Shown piece by piece: positions 40,982 through 54,098 of a DNA stretch of 64,000 nucleotides. The translations under genes were made by a program, and so were the position numbers. This DNA comes from Branchiostoma floridae (lineage: Eukaryota > Chordata > Leptocardii > Amphioxiformes > Branchiostomatidae), in contig NC_049988.1 in the NCBI RefSeq assembly GCF_000003815.2, positions 11,472,100 through 11,536,099 of the forward strand, written 5' to 3'. Positions within the stretch are counted from its first letter, which is position 1, and every line of letters starts with the position of its first letter. Below the pieces are notes generated by a model. The model had not been told where the DNA came from and did not search any database. It saw only the letters and a list, made by a program, of their open reading frames with translations.

Positions 40982-43900
40982 TGCATACAATGTACTTAAA
41001 AACACCAAACGACAAATTTGAACTTGACATCCATAAAATGATATTTCCTGTAGGAGAAGACAAGCACACATATCTATGTTCACAATGGCAACCCTATAGT
41101 TTTGCTATTCTTGGGATAATTGGTAAACAAAGGTTAAAACGGTTTAATCACATATATCATATCTACATGACCAGAGAAATTATTTTGGTCCATCAACTTG
41201 ATCAAGGACAGGAAAAGGGTGACAGGTCACTGAGCAGGCTTCCTGTAGACTTACAGAAATAGCTTCTCCATTCATGGTGGAGGCAGCCGAAATACAAACC
41301 CATGTTTACATACGGAAACCCTTTTTTTCTCCAAACACTTCTTGCTATTCATGGCCACCAGAAGTAAAACTGCCATGTTGGAGCTTCCTTCTACAGTACC
41401 AGTAGCCTACAAGGTCACCCTCAGAACAAGTGTTTGACCTGGTATTGATTTCTACTCAGACATCGTGACGTTGTGTCTGGCCCTCTATGAAGACTTATTT
41501 GTAAGACATCAGTGAACGTCACCTTCAATGTGCAAGCCAAGGTTAGAAAAGACATACTCTACTATAGAAATATCACATCAACCTGGACGTTCTCTGGACA
41601 GTAGGAAGCCTTGAACGATAAGTCATTGCAATTATAGTCTACCCTTTGGTATACTTTTCTTTCCGATTCCATCCAACAAATACAAAACTTGCAACTAAGT
41701 GCTGGTTTAAACCTGTAGAAAAGACCTTTGTGATGGACAATCAGTATATTGAACCATAATCCTGCATAATTAAGAATCTATAATAAGATATGGTATAATA
41801 GCTGTCTTATCCTTCCATCCTGGGATTGAGATCTGCTTGTTGGGACAGAAAATAACTTTACTCCATCAGTCCCAAAAATGACATGAAACTGTTGAAAATT
41901 TAATTTCATAAGCTTAAATTTTAAAATGACATATTCAACCAGGAAAATCCATATCATCTTCCAAAAAGTTAATGTTTTACAGAACGAGTCAACAAAAGCA
42001 ATCAGAAGCTTGTGGTATCATGACTTACATGAAACTGACGTGATTGGATAAAAGGTTCATCCCATAGTTGGTATGCCCTCTATCACCTCTACCATCTACT
42101 ACAGCCAGCAGGAGTAATCAACACCCATGTATTATTCAGTACCTGTTTGTGTTTCATGCTGTGAACTGCTACTGCAAAGCTTTTGCAAATTTATTTCATA
42201 TTTCTATAAATAGTATAATCCTGCAGATTCTATGGTATAGTTTTGATTACACCAATTTAGGTAATTTTCACTCTATATTCAAAATTTTTCAAGGACGAGA
42301 ATAAAAATGAAAGCTTTAAATGTAATATATGCCTTGCTTATCAATTAATGTTTATCAAAAGAAATTCCTTTAAGTACAGCAATGTTCTATGATATTACAG
42401 TTTCAATATTTTCATGATGCCCATTTCCAAGTTTTATATCAAGGAGGTTTGAAAAAAAAAACTCCTTCTTGATTAGACCAAATAAAAATCTGTTATGCAT
42501 AATTAAGCCTAAGGCTTGACCCTCTGAGATGACCTGTCAACACATATATTTGTATGAAATGAATATACTTTTTTAAAACCTTTGTAGGATCTATAATTCT
42601 GCATGTAAAAAAAGGCACGGATTTCAAGACTGTGGTATAACACACCAATTTGGTCTTGGCAAGTTCCATTACAGGAATGCCAATACAACAACACAGTAGA
42701 TGGCATCTGCACAAGGAAAACCCACTAAATAATTCAAAGAGGCTCTCACCATCATAAACTGGAGATTTATCCCAAATACCACACATTTAATTACAAACCA
42801 TTTCGTACATATATATCCCATACATTTCACTCACCTAAACTGTACTCTGAAAAGTCACCTTCAGAAACAGTCCCACTATATGCCCTTCCCCACAGACAGT
42901 CTTGTTTAGCAGGGAATGTCACCTGGCTAATCCTCGTTAACTAACTCTCTGGGGGAGGCTAATTGAATTCCCAAGATGCCTTTGGGAAAACTCCCATGAT
43001 GCTTTACAACAATTTTGAGCCCCCAAAGCAAAAGCTGGACATTGATTTAGCTATTAGCTAATGACCTGTGACTACAATGATAAAGCCAGTGATATGTCAA
43101 AATTGCTGTTATCATCAGTTTGAATCGTGAATTTTTTCATTCTGGGAATATACTCTGAATGAATTAGTTCAACATAGAGTCGATTCCAAGACACCATATG
43201 ACAAAATAGTTTATTACAATTTCTCTTCAATGTTGGAAAGCCAATGACTTTATCTTGATGAAAGAATGAAAAAACAATAGATGCGTAACAAAAGCAAAGG
43301 TTACACACATACTGTGTACATCACCAAACAAACAAACAAACAAATAAATCTGATGGCCCTCTTATAACATGACAAGCAAGTCATGTTTTGTACCTTGTAC
43401 CATGTCAACTTTTTTTCTGGGTACCAACAGGAAGTTGGTTAACTGGATCAGCATACCCAGCATTCCTGAGGTGAACAGTTGACAGGTCACATCCTTATAG
43501 GGCGCTACCTCAGCAGTAATACCATGGTACATCCCAGTACAGCCATCATTCATAGGTTACAAAAACCACACCACAAGCAAGTGTGATAGTAAAAAGGGTA
43601 GTAGTAGTACCATACTGTATTGAGTAACTTGACACTTGTCTCTTTGCCAAGTGTTACAGTTGATATCTAATTCTTCTTTTGAAAAAATTATATCATGCAT
43701 TCTGTGATCAGGCCTTTTACTTCTATTGCTGTGAAAATATCATTTCAAAGGTGACATACATCTGTTTTCTTAGTAATCTTACCCTTTCCATTGAACATGT
43801 CAAATGACTATACCCAGGTAACAAACAAGCAAACAAATGAATATATCTTGAGACCATCAAAATTTACCTGGTCTTTAAAAAAACATACACAATTTAGTCA

Positions 43901-44841
43901 GAATCTCGATGGGACAAACAATAGTGCTGTCAATCACATAACAAGTAGAAGTATCACAATTATTAGTGAAACAACAAAGAAATGCTGTATATGCAAAACC
44001 TTCCTGCAGATTTCTTCACTGACAGGTGTCCAAGACAGCCTGGCCTACTTCATGTTGCTATGCCAACAACAGATACTGACACACCATTACTATGGTAACT
44101 GATGAGAAACACAGGTTCCAGTGTTCTGATTGACAGAATGGGATCTGTGCCTTAGGTTGGAATGGGATGAAATATCAGCCACAGACAGGGAGGGATTATT
44201 TCTTGTGGAGTGATAAGTTACAGAAACAAACCTCCCTAGGGTAAAAATGTAATCCTTGTGAGCCATATTGATGACAATTTATCAAGGATCACAAATGCTT
44301 GGGAGGGTGCACTGCTACTCTAAGCTGATAAACATATCTTACTGCAGTTTTAGTAATATTTGTATCAAGGATTATTTCATTTCTTTCACAAATGTAGATG
44401 TCACTTCGTGTTTCTATACTGCCCTGCAATTTTGTTCTCCACAGGGAGAAAATGCAGGTTGAAGCAGATGTTCTGTCTGCGCTTTACTGAACTTTACCAG
44501 TACGACCACGCCATATGGTACCATACTAATACCTTCTCTCTCTTGGTCTTTATGTCGTACAAATTAAACATCTTTTTAAACACATTTTAAAAACCCAGGG
44601 GATAGCAAACTTAAAGTGATCACATATGTTAACAAATGAGTAATATCTTATCCATTATTTCTAATAAACATGTAGTTTATATACCACAAGCATATACAAG
44701 CCCAACGTTAGCTTAGACAAAGCACTCTACTTTATGAGTGACTACATGCAACAAACATAACACAATATCTGTATAATAGTACTAAGTCTTAAACGTTTAT
44801 GATTACACAGTTTGACCTAATACAATAGAGATTTTCCCTAC

Positions 44842-44867
44842 CTTCTCCCCTTATGAAAATATTGCAT
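44842..44867 (-). CDS. Candidate alternative first coding exon (MQYFHKGR...)
   Basis: ATG at 44867 opens MQYFHKGR plus two bases, then donor AGAAG|gtaggg. The phase again fits the exon at 22103. A TATA-like GGATATATG lies too close upstream to be a clear TATA box. Weak on its own. Confidence 0.2.
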
Positions 44868-46762
44868 ATATCCTCCGCGTTGAAGTGCCAAACGGCAAAC
44901 TAGCACTAGCAGCACTGCAAGGCTTTATTTACGAGGAACAAGGTTGCCATCTGCCATTGAGAAACACTTACTGTGGTGTTTCACCATAGACACAGTGGAC
45001 ACAGCACAAAAGTCTGGGATAACAACATGTGGTGGCTCAATGGACAGGGTCAAAGGGTTAACAGGCCTGCCAACAATAGGACAACATGTGTGGGGAGTTG
45101 AACAGGTTGGAGATACAGATTCAAGTGGTGCATTTGCTTTGTGAAGTAATATTGTTTAACTTTTCTTTTGAGGTATGATTAAGTTTCTTCATATGCTCAT
45201 TTTGTCATCATCTTCATTCCAGGCTTAGTCTACTATTTCGGTCCATTAGTTTTTTCTTTAATTTTTATTTTCAGGATTTTCCTCCTCAACTTAAATGTTT
45301 TTTAAACTTTAAAGACCACAGTGACTGTACTCCAACATCCCTGGCAATTTCGTCTGTAGGAGACAGTCAGCTCATGCCACCATGGCCTGCAAATCAGAAG
45401 CCCACTTAATACGTATGTCACCCTTAATTCTGTTGCAATGTTTTGTAAATATAATTTTTTTTCTTGCAGATGGCAATAGATCAAGTAGGACTTTCCAGAT
45501 CAGCCAGGATGGGGAGGGGGGGGGGGGTCATATGAGTACTACATGCACATCCAACTTGTCCTTGGAATGGCAGATTAAGTGGTGGAAACTATGTTCAACT
45601 TCTATGAAAGAACAATGGTGTCTTTTCAGCAAAGCTGTCAGCCAAACCAAGCATTTCAGACATCTGTCCTACAGTCATGGCCACCTGTCTTCAACATTTA
45701 CACATTTTCTTACCAAACCAGCACAATAAAAAAACCAAACAACAACTATTAAAGAAATTGTACGCATATTTTTGTTTTTGCTATGTCTTCTTAACATTTC
45801 TATAGCTAAAATTGTTATAAAAGTAGATAGAACACTGCTGTAAATGTAATGTCCGTGGCATGTTGGTGTTTTCATGCAATGGTGGACATAATTACATTGT
45901 TCAGCCAAGCAAACTAATCTTACCGTGACGACAACTTCATACATATAACTTATCAAAAGGTCATATCGAAATTGTGATAGGATATTGCAAAGTACACTTC
46001 ATGCTTGTGATTTGTCTAATTAACTGTATGGCTCTACGATTTCGCAAGTTGCTCTTCAAAAATACACGACTTATCGGCTACGCTATTGATATTACAAAGG
46101 GCAGAGTAAAATATCATTTTTATAGCAAAAGATATAAAGAAATTATCAACCTGTCAATTTTCTACTGCTGTATACATTTATATTACATGTATTATAATAT
46201 GCCACCCTTTTCTGGTATGTTTACCCTGTTAGAATGTTTACTTCGGGCTTAGACAAAACAACAATAACAGAGCCAAACTTACATATCTTGTCCTACATTT
46301 TGGACAGCTCAACATTTCAGTCCATGATAAGATTTATCAATTTAGTAAGCACAACTAAAGAAATTTCTAACAAAAGTTTAACCAATGTCTAAATTATAAT
46401 TTTATGTTACATGTATCTGAGGGAGATTGTCTCAAAAACAACATTTTAAGACAATTTCAAAACTGATTCAAAGGTTATGAAACCTTTAAAACCAATGACA
46501 AACAACAAAGGAGAGCAACTAATGACCAAAACATGCTGATACTTACTGCTACCTGCTCACTTTCCTCCTACAGTCCTACCTCTTCACTGCACCTTGTAAT
46601 GGTAATGGAACCACCTGTAGTGTTAAGCCTCACTCTTTCAGACAGAATCCTCGCTAAAGCTAGTAACGTCTTAGTGCTTACGCAACTCAAAAGACATGTA
46701 TTCGTTGCAGCCTTGGGGCAACTGAGTCCCAGACAAGAATGATCACTTAAAAGCCAACTCAC

Positions 46763-46843
46763 CTGTAGTAATCGCCTAATTATGTCTACCAGCTTCTCAC
46801 TACGTACTCTACGGAAACCACACGTTTCATCATGGCTTCCTGT
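46763..46843 (-). CDS. Orphan exon candidate, phase 0-0
   Basis: A strong polypyrimidine acceptor (cctttttcttacag) and a strong donor (CTACAG|gtgagt) bracket an 81-base open block encoding TGSHDETCGFRRVRSEKLVD then IIRRLLQ, with a helical C-terminal half. It would splice in frame to the phase-0 exon at 21437, but no ATG-bearing phase-0 partner upstream is evident. Alternatively it is a 5' UTR exon carrying the uORF that starts ATGATGAAACG. I recognise no domain. Confidence 0.3.
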
Positions 46844-48148
46844 CTGTAAGAAAAAGGACCTCGCAAAGTGCATTTTTGTGCCATACTGGTATTCGGCCAT
46901 TGTTGACTGGACAAATGCACCCCTGTCAGTGCGTCAACATTATACAAGGCCAAGGGGGCACAAGTGGCAAGTACTCAGGTTTAGAGCAACTATGGAAACT
47001 CCTTTCTTCTGCTAAAGAACAATGTGTTGCTTTATGTAAAGCTCAAAAGTGTACCTTTTCAACTTTCAAGTTCTTTTTGTTAGCTGAGATTGAATGTCAA
47101 AAAAGTGAACCCTAAAGACCATAAAGGGTGATCCAATTACCACTTATTCTTCTCCCCTTTCCAAGTAGCAACTGAGCGCCATTTTACCTGTTCTCTGCTA
47201 TCCAATCCCATACCTAATACAAAGTACCTTAGCTTGGATAAGGTTAGAGTCATCAGACTAAGAATTTCTATTCATTAAAATATGATTCATATGAACAGAA
47301 CAAGCTATTCAGTCAATAAAGATGGTAAGAATTTGGCAATGCTACTAATATTTCTTTTTAAAATTCCACACAAAAAATAGTGTTCAAAATCTCCTTTGAT
47401 TTTCTACATGAATCAAAATGAGAGGTGAGCTTGGTGAGGTTTTAACCAGAGACCTGTCACTATCAGATTTCCTGAGTTGTGTGGTTTTAGTACTTTGTGC
47501 AAAGATGTTACAGACAAAAGCCCAAGGGAAGTGGTGTCACAAAGTACATAATTACTTTTCAACAATTCCAGAACACACCTATATCCTTGATTCTAGGAAT
47601 AGTTTAAGGTCTGGTAGGAAAATGAGATGAGTCAAAACATTTCTAGCTAATGGGCAATCTATCATGATGTAATCTTAAAAGAGCGAAGTATTTCACTGAT
47701 AAAATTGTAATATGATACTTTCTATGTAACTCTCTATGTTACTTATTATCTACATATGTATGTTCAGGTACTTTCAAAAGTTTCATACCAGTCTTTGCAT
47801 TGATTCTTTTGTACCAAAAGATTTGATTGAATGAATCCAGACAACACCAAAGTTTCATACCTGGCTAAAATTTCCATTCAGTAACCCAAGGAGGAGGGAT
47901 AGATGGTGACAGACAAAGATTACCTGGCTTCAAAGATCCAGGCATGACACGTCTACGCCTGCTTGATACTATCTTGCCAGACTTTGAGATCTTGATAAAA
48001 AATTTCTCAGATGTTTACATTTAGAAGGAAAGGAAATTAGTTCTAATCCAGAACTAATCTGGACGATCTTTCAAAGTTAATGAATTCGTCTTTCGGAAGG
48101 GATGTAGGGATGTAAAACGGGGGTCCTGTGTTCGAGGAGGTGCCTCGA

Positions 48149-48636
48149 TTACTCTCCAAGCAGAGGTTGGTGGGAAAAATCGTGACCTTTTCCTTCCATA
48201 ATTTTTTTTTTTTTCGACCGGCCTTCCCACCACCTTTAGTAATATGTATGCTGGAAGTACCAGATGTGTGGATGAATTTCCATTTAAAAAAATGTCAGCA
48301 ATAAAACAGTATGTGTCAAGTCATGGCAAAAGGCTACATGTGGTTTTGTTACTCATTACATATCTGTGAGTGTGTGAAGTGTGTGGCCCTCTAATTGGTC
48401 CCAGACCTGGTGTACTCAGTCATAATACTGTTGCAAGAAGTACTTTCCAAGCCAAAGACTGAAAGAGATTTTACTGTTTTGGCTGTTTTTTATGTGCTTT
48501 AGGCATAATTGTTGGGTTTCTATTTTGTACTGTTTTCTTTACCTGCCAAACAGAGAGAAAACAACACAAAATAGAAAGCCCGACAAAAAAGCACATTTTT
48601 TTAAACACAGAAGCCAAACCTCTGCTTGGAGTGTAA
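48149..48636. mobile_element. TIR element, TTACTCTCC family, copy 2
   Basis: Ends are TTACTCTCCAAGCAGAGGTT and AACCTCTGCTTGGAGTGTAA. An inner hairpin pairs GGGTTTCTATTTTGT with ACAAAATAGAAAGCCC at about 48513-48580. Confidence 0.8.
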
Positions 48637-48940
48637 TGAGCAGTGTACCAATAATCAAACAAAGAAAATACAGTCAACTAAATGTTATACTACTTAAGAT
48701 TTGGGTCTACCTTACTTAGGAGGGATCAGTATAAATATTTCGAGGGCCATGGTTATCAAGAAAATTAACTAGAAGGCAAAGAGGACTATTCCTGGAACTG
48801 GAAGAATTCTCCGTCCAGCTGTCCCAACATTTAACCCTTTAATTACCTGGGGCAGGATACCACACCCCTGACTCAAGGCCTAGTGGTCTGATTTTAGGTA
48901 CACCAAAGTATCACATTTTTTATCTCATTTGTCAAGCAAT

Positions 48941-49283
48941 GCAGGGTTCTAGCTAGTGCATTTTAGCGTAGTGGGCCACTACGCTAATATTTGTGACCAC
49001 TACGCTAAAATAAGGGCCACTACGCTCATTTTTAACTAGTGTAGTGGTGCTTTGGTATCATTTGCTTGTTCAACAATGTCTAATCAATATCTAAACAATG
49101 AAAAATGATGATATGCCATTCAAAACTAACTGTGATGTTAACAGAATAACAACTTTTAACTCTACATTATCAAAATCTCACCGTGGAGGGGCCAAGACCC
49201 CCCTTCCACATTAATCTCCTGATTGGTCACTTCACTACCATGCCATTCCCACTACGCTAAAATGAAATCCTGGCTAGAACCCT
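48941..49283. mobile_element. hAT-like MITE, CAGGGTTCTAGC ends, copy 2
   Basis: CAGGGTTCTAGCTAG at the left and CTGGCTAGAACCCTG at the right are inverted. Inner motif CCACTACGCTAA is repeated and also inverted (TTAGCGTAGTGG). No transposase. A clean 8-bp target duplication is not visible. Confidence 0.75.
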
Positions 49284-49899
49284 GCAATGCATTAAGTGGT
49301 CAACCAAACATATCACACTTCCGTCCATCTACGTAGCTACCGCTGTAGAAACAAGAGCAGAAACATATATTCTTATTACCAAGGTGCATTGAATAATTTT
49401 GGATGAACTTTTAAATACTACTTCCAATCCTATTGCCAGGATATATGACTCTTTCATACATGTAAGCAACCTTTTAAAAATTGGTCAACATAACTATGTA
49501 AAATAACAATTGCATACAAATATCAAAGCCAGCAACATCAACACATTGTGTATATGTACTTCCAAAGGATGTTATAGACTATAGCCCCCTTGGTTCTTCT
49601 AACAACAGTTCCAGACATTCTTTAACCCCCATGTGGACCTGTTGACGAAACTAGTGAATCATTCCACATACTTTTCTCTAATTAGCCTGACCTGACACTG
49701 AAATGTGCCCCACTTTGCCAACTTCTGACACTAAAGTCTACCAAAACAAACTCTCAACCAGTGAATCCCGAAAGAACTTGTAGTGTAAACATAGCAACTT
49801 GCGCTTTCGGTCTTTCTTCTCATGACTTATATAACATCTGTTGAAGGAATGGGTCCGGAAGAGGGGAGGGGGGCACAGCTGTAAAACTGAAAGACTTAC

Positions 49900-49975
49900 C
49901 CTCCGGAAACTTGCGTTGTGTGGAAAAAAACTCAGATGCGAGCGCACTCTGGACAGAAACTCCCTTCTCACAAGT
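49900..49975 (-). other. Candidate 5' UTR exon
   Basis: TTTCCGGAGG|gtaagt is an excellent donor. The open frame above it has no ATG before an in-frame TAG, so it is more likely untranslated. It lies just downstream of the 50.3-kb promoter. Confidence 0.3.
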
Positions 49976-50198
49976 GTGAGTACATACTAGAATGGATTGG
50001 GTTTGTCAGCGAGCCAGGATTTGGCGGATTTACATGACAATCCAAGCCATCTGGTGGCAAACTTAGTCGGGGGTCCGACAACTGAAAAAGTCGGGTTCTA
50101 AAAAAGAGGGCGTGTTTGCCGTCCTTGGGTGCCGTACAAATACAAACATGCGGCGATCCCGCCAAAAAAGGGAGCAAAGGTCGTTCAGAGGTACTTAC

Positions 50199-50330
50199 AT
50201 AATGGTCGGGAGTCCTAGCACTGGGTTCACCTCAGTTTTAAGGATGTTGGGTCGCGGTTAAAGCCGGGAGATGTCCGTAGATCAAGTGTTGTGATGCTTC
50301 TTCTAAGTTCAGCTGTGATTTCGTGGGCGC
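50199..50330 (-). other. RAPH1-like: Candidate distal 5' UTR exon of the MRL gene
   Basis: Two donors are possible: ACCATTAT|gtaagt (exon end 50199, stronger) and ACTGAG|gtgaac (end 50231). No ATG occurs in the exon. It follows the ETS/CRE promoter. Confidence 0.35.
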
Positions 50331-50420
50331 ACTTCCGGTCCCACAGGACGTCCGTCCAGACTTTTGCCCCACGTGACGTCACTTCCGGGTTTTCCTCTCC
50401 GGGCTCCACCCAACTAAATT
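50331..50420 (-). promoter_or_regulatory. Promoter-like region with ETS and CRE sites
   Basis: On the minus strand: CCGGAAGTGACGTCACGTGG (ETS, CRE and E-box in 20 bases, 50369-50388) and a second ACCGGAAGTGCGCCC about 50 bases downstream (50331-50339). Such paired ETS/CRE sites are typical of TATA-less housekeeping promoters. Orientation suits the MRL gene; use by a plus-strand transcript cannot be excluded. Confidence 0.5.
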
Positions 50421-50544
50421 TTATTTACGTGTCCGTGGTCACGTACCATTGCAAAAATCGCAGATCGATGCAAACTTCAAGACACAAATGTCTTTTTTTT
50501 TGTTTGTTCTATCATACCATAGAAATGAATTTCTACCTTTGAAA

Positions 50545-50692
50545 GCAAGTTGTACATCACATCCCTTAGTCATAGACCTTAGAGGAGACGAGTATCATCG
50601 TAATTTTATTGTATTGAAAGATTTATTTTTGCCTTACATCGTAGCATGTACAAATGTTGTGCAATAAAGTTCATTCATTCATTCATATAGCG
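50545..50692 (+). mobile_element. Possible non-LTR retrotransposon 3' tail
   Basis: The stretch ends GTGCAATAAAGTTCATTCAT followed by more ATTC units. Polyadenylation-like signal plus a short tandem repeat is the usual 3' end of CR1/L2-type elements. No reverse transcriptase remains. Confidence 0.4.
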
Positions 50693-52631
50693 TCAGATTA
50701 ATTGACTTCTTCTCCATAAAACTTTAGACTAACGTCCTTGCATGTAACTAGTACATCAAATAGATGGAGCGGCGTATAGTTCTTCGGTTGAGTTGATAGG
50801 AGTATTTAGATGGTTAAGGTGTACATTAATGTACTTTTAGACAAGTTGTGATGTAAAACAGAACGTCATATGAACATGGATTATAGTCTTGTGATATACT
50901 TTTTATGCTCGACTACATTCTGTGTGTCCTGTATCCTCAGACTACATATTACTCCTGTGTGATTTATTAAAAACTTTTCCGCCACAGGGTTGCAATATTT
51001 CAGCCAGTCGTAGTGCGTCTCTTTTGAACTGTGCTGACTGCACGTGGGCCGGCGCTAGCGTTGCATACGACGTTGGGCATTTGTGCAGTAAGAAAAAAAA
51101 AATAGCTATTAAAAATGGTGGATGATTCCTCACATTTTCCAGCGCGACAGCTATTGTTGGGCGCTGCGGATAATCAGTGATAGCCTGGCATCCTTCCGTA
51201 TTATAGCTCCCGAGTCTCTTCTGTCCTATCCGCAAATACAGAGCCAAAAGAGACTCATGAGCTATAATACTGCTGGACACCGGACTAACTCACCGAAAAC
51301 TGGTTATAGGATCGCTAGGATGGGAATTTTATATTTGAGACATGTTAGGTTGAAGCTAGTTTTCAAAGCTATCATCATTTAGCACGAATTTTGCAAAACG
51401 AGAGAACAACTGCTGGCGGTGCATGCGTCCTGGCTAACGGCAAATTTCTAATCTCCAAGCAGATCCTACAATGGCAGAAGATAATGCCAAACTGACCAAG
51501 GAGTGTAGTCAGCCAAGAGGTGTTCATTTGCTCCAGTAGCGAAATACACTCCTAAGCCGGCTTCACTCCTCTGGCAGCTTTTAATACTATCTTATGCGTA
51601 GGATCTGCTTGGGTAGTTTGAGGAACGAAAAGTACGATATAAAAGACAACAAGAACACAACGTGACAAAATGGATCAAAAATAATTCAATATCATACCTT
51701 AGCCTAGTATATTTATTTGCATTAACTTTAATTTTTCGTTTCTTGCAAACAGCCCAGGGTAGAAAATGTGACGTAGGCCTAACCGGAGCGCCACGAAAGC
51801 TGTGGAATTCATTATTTATCATATATTGATAGGCTTTTTCACCCACCACATTACATTCACACACCATAAAAGGTTAGTCTGTACGTATTATATAGGTCAA
51901 CATGTAAGATTAGACTAGACGAAACATCTGTCTGTCACGACAGATTACTGTATAACGCAGACATGCGTTTGGACACTGATATCTGTTAATTAGGTATTGT
52001 TTCCACTACGATGAACTACCAAGAAGATTCAATATTGTTTTATAAATGAAAAAGAAAAATGAAATTCGTAAAGACAGTGACAGTAAATCAATTTTGAATT
52101 GTCAAAGCTTGAACATATTTATTGATACAATGAAAAGTGAACGACGTCTTCAATAACAAAAACACGAAGTGAGTGCATTTATCATGGACATTAGCTCCAA
52201 AATATATCATAAATACGTATTAGCAGTACCATATCCTTTTTCTATTGCTCCTTGTCGTAAATTGAGACATAGATATGAGTATGCGTTTGAATCTGTGACT
52301 GGATCATACTTCCTACCAGCAAAAAAAGCACGTTCAAAAACGGTCAACGTTTACATAACCTTACACAATAGCTACAAAATTGTTTCACGCATGCAGCCGA
52401 CCAAATGTCACATATTGCAAAGCAAACAAGTACTGATACATGAATATTCTCTACTTCTTTTTAAACATGCATGCAATCCAGGCCATAAAATTTCAATGAA
52501 CTGCGGTATTTATTCCATTGTGCATACGTCAAAACAATCGTGAGCACTCTCAACTGTATAAAGTCAAGGCAACGACTAAATAAAAATCTCAAACGTTATC
52601 ATCTTAAACTGTGCCCCCACAATACACAAAT
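50693..52631. other. Intergenic
   Basis: It holds the foldback at 51181. Open frames here lack domains or splice signals I can defend. Confidence 0.4.
51181..51287. mobile_element. Foldback MITE, TAGCCTG family, copy 2
   Basis: TAGCCTGGCATCCTTCCG at the left and TGCTGGACACCGGACTA at the right are diverged partners; inner TTATAGCTCCCGAGTCTCTT pairs with AGAGACTCATGAGCTATAA. The core matches the copy at 54099. Confidence 0.75.
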
Positions 52632-53930
52632 ATGTAAAAATCGACCATCCAATTTCAGATTATTATGATCAGTAATGGGAAGGAACGCCGACCATGTAAC
52701 AAGTGGTAGTTAATGGCCTATTTATTTCATTTATTTCACTGCATGTGTCAGTACTCGTGCTTCTTTCCACACTTATAATAGATTCCGAGAGCAATGATAC
52801 TGAAGTACATTACGGCAGTTGAAGTCAAAACCGGACTACTTAAAGAACTCTTCTCTAAAGAGCGCAAGTCAATTTTCCTACACATTTCCAAACGTGACCA
52901 AATGTGTGGCGGTAACCTAGATATTCTCCGCTACAGCTGTGTAGATGAAGTACATGTACTAGAGGCCCCTAGAGTATGATAGGTGTCGATTTGCCCCAAA
53001 TCTAGAACTCTATTAGCTGCGTAGTTGGTCGTTCCTTGCCCATAATCTGCACCAGGACAGTACAGGATATACGAAAATGTAAAATTAACCATCCAATTCC
53101 AGATTATTATGATCAGTGTAATGGGAAAGAACGCCGACCATGTAACAAGTGGTAGTTAATGGCCTATTTCAGTGCATGTGTCAATACTCGTGCTTCTTTC
53201 CATACATGCTTAAATAGATTCCGAGAGCATCGATACTGAAGTACATTACGGCAGTTGACGTCAAAACCGGAACTCTTGCCTAAAGAGCGCCAGCTAGTCA
53301 ATTTTCCTACACATTTCCAAACGTGACCAAAAGTGTGGCGGTAACCTAGATATTCTCCACTACAGCTGTGTAGATGAAGTACATGTACTAGAGGCCCCTA
53401 GAGTATGATAGGTGTCGATTTGCCCCAAATCTAGAACTCTATTAGCTGCGTAGTTGGTCGTTCCTTGCCCATTATCTGAGCCAGGACAGTACACGATCAC
53501 GAAAATGTAAAAATTAACCATCCAATTCCAGATTATTATGAATGATTATTATGATCAGTAATGGAAAGAACGCCGACCATATAACAAGTGGTAGTTAATG
53601 GCCTATTTCAGTGCATGTGTCAGTACTCGTGCTTCTCTCCACGCTTATAACAGATTCCGAGAGCATCGATACTGAAGTACATTACGGCAGTTGAAGTCAA
53701 AACCGGACTACGTAAAAGAACTCTTGCCTAAAGAGCGCCAGCTAGTTAATTTTCCTACACATTTCCAAACGTGACCAAAAGTGTGGCGGTAACCTAGATA
53801 TTCTCCACTACAGCTGTGTAGATGAAGTGCATGTACTATAGAGTATGATTGGTGTCGATTTGCCCCAAATCTAGAACTCTATTACCTGCGTAGTTGGTCG
53901 TTCCTGGTCCATTATCTGAACTAGGAGCTC
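52632..53930 (+). repeat. Tandem repeat, three units of about 430 bp
   Basis: ACCATCCAATT anchors units at 52644, 53088 and 53517 (spacings 444 and 429). Shared strings include GAACGCCGACCAT, AAACGTGACCAAA and GGTGTCGATTTGCCCCAAAT. Units differ by small indels. No ORF is conserved in all three. Confidence 0.92.
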
Positions 53931-54098
53931 TCTCTGGCACTGGTAATGGCACTGTCACAAAGTGTGTGTCAGCGGCTCTATTTACTACCCGGACACGACA
54001 CAATGCATTAAAATGATCGGTGCTGCGCGATGACAAGAGCAACAAGAGCAGACATCTTTTAGTCCATCGTATTAAAAATGATCGCAAATGATCATACA

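Larger units (their letters stand above)
39540..44841 (-). other. RAPH1-like: Large 5' intron, part 3
   Basis: It contains a palindrome at 40170-40270, the MITE at 40761 and an ACAAA microsatellite near 43326. No supported exon. Confidence 0.4.
46844..49899 (-). other. RAPH1-like: Large 5' intron, part 4
   Basis: It holds the elements at 48149 and 48941. Otherwise no supported gene. Confidence 0.4.

Noticed and set aside
50942-51280. 112-residue minus-strand ORF
   Set aside because: It runs through the TAGCCTG foldback and shows no domain.
52169-52543. 124-residue plus-strand ORF
   Set aside because: AT-rich composition, no motif, no splice or promoter support.
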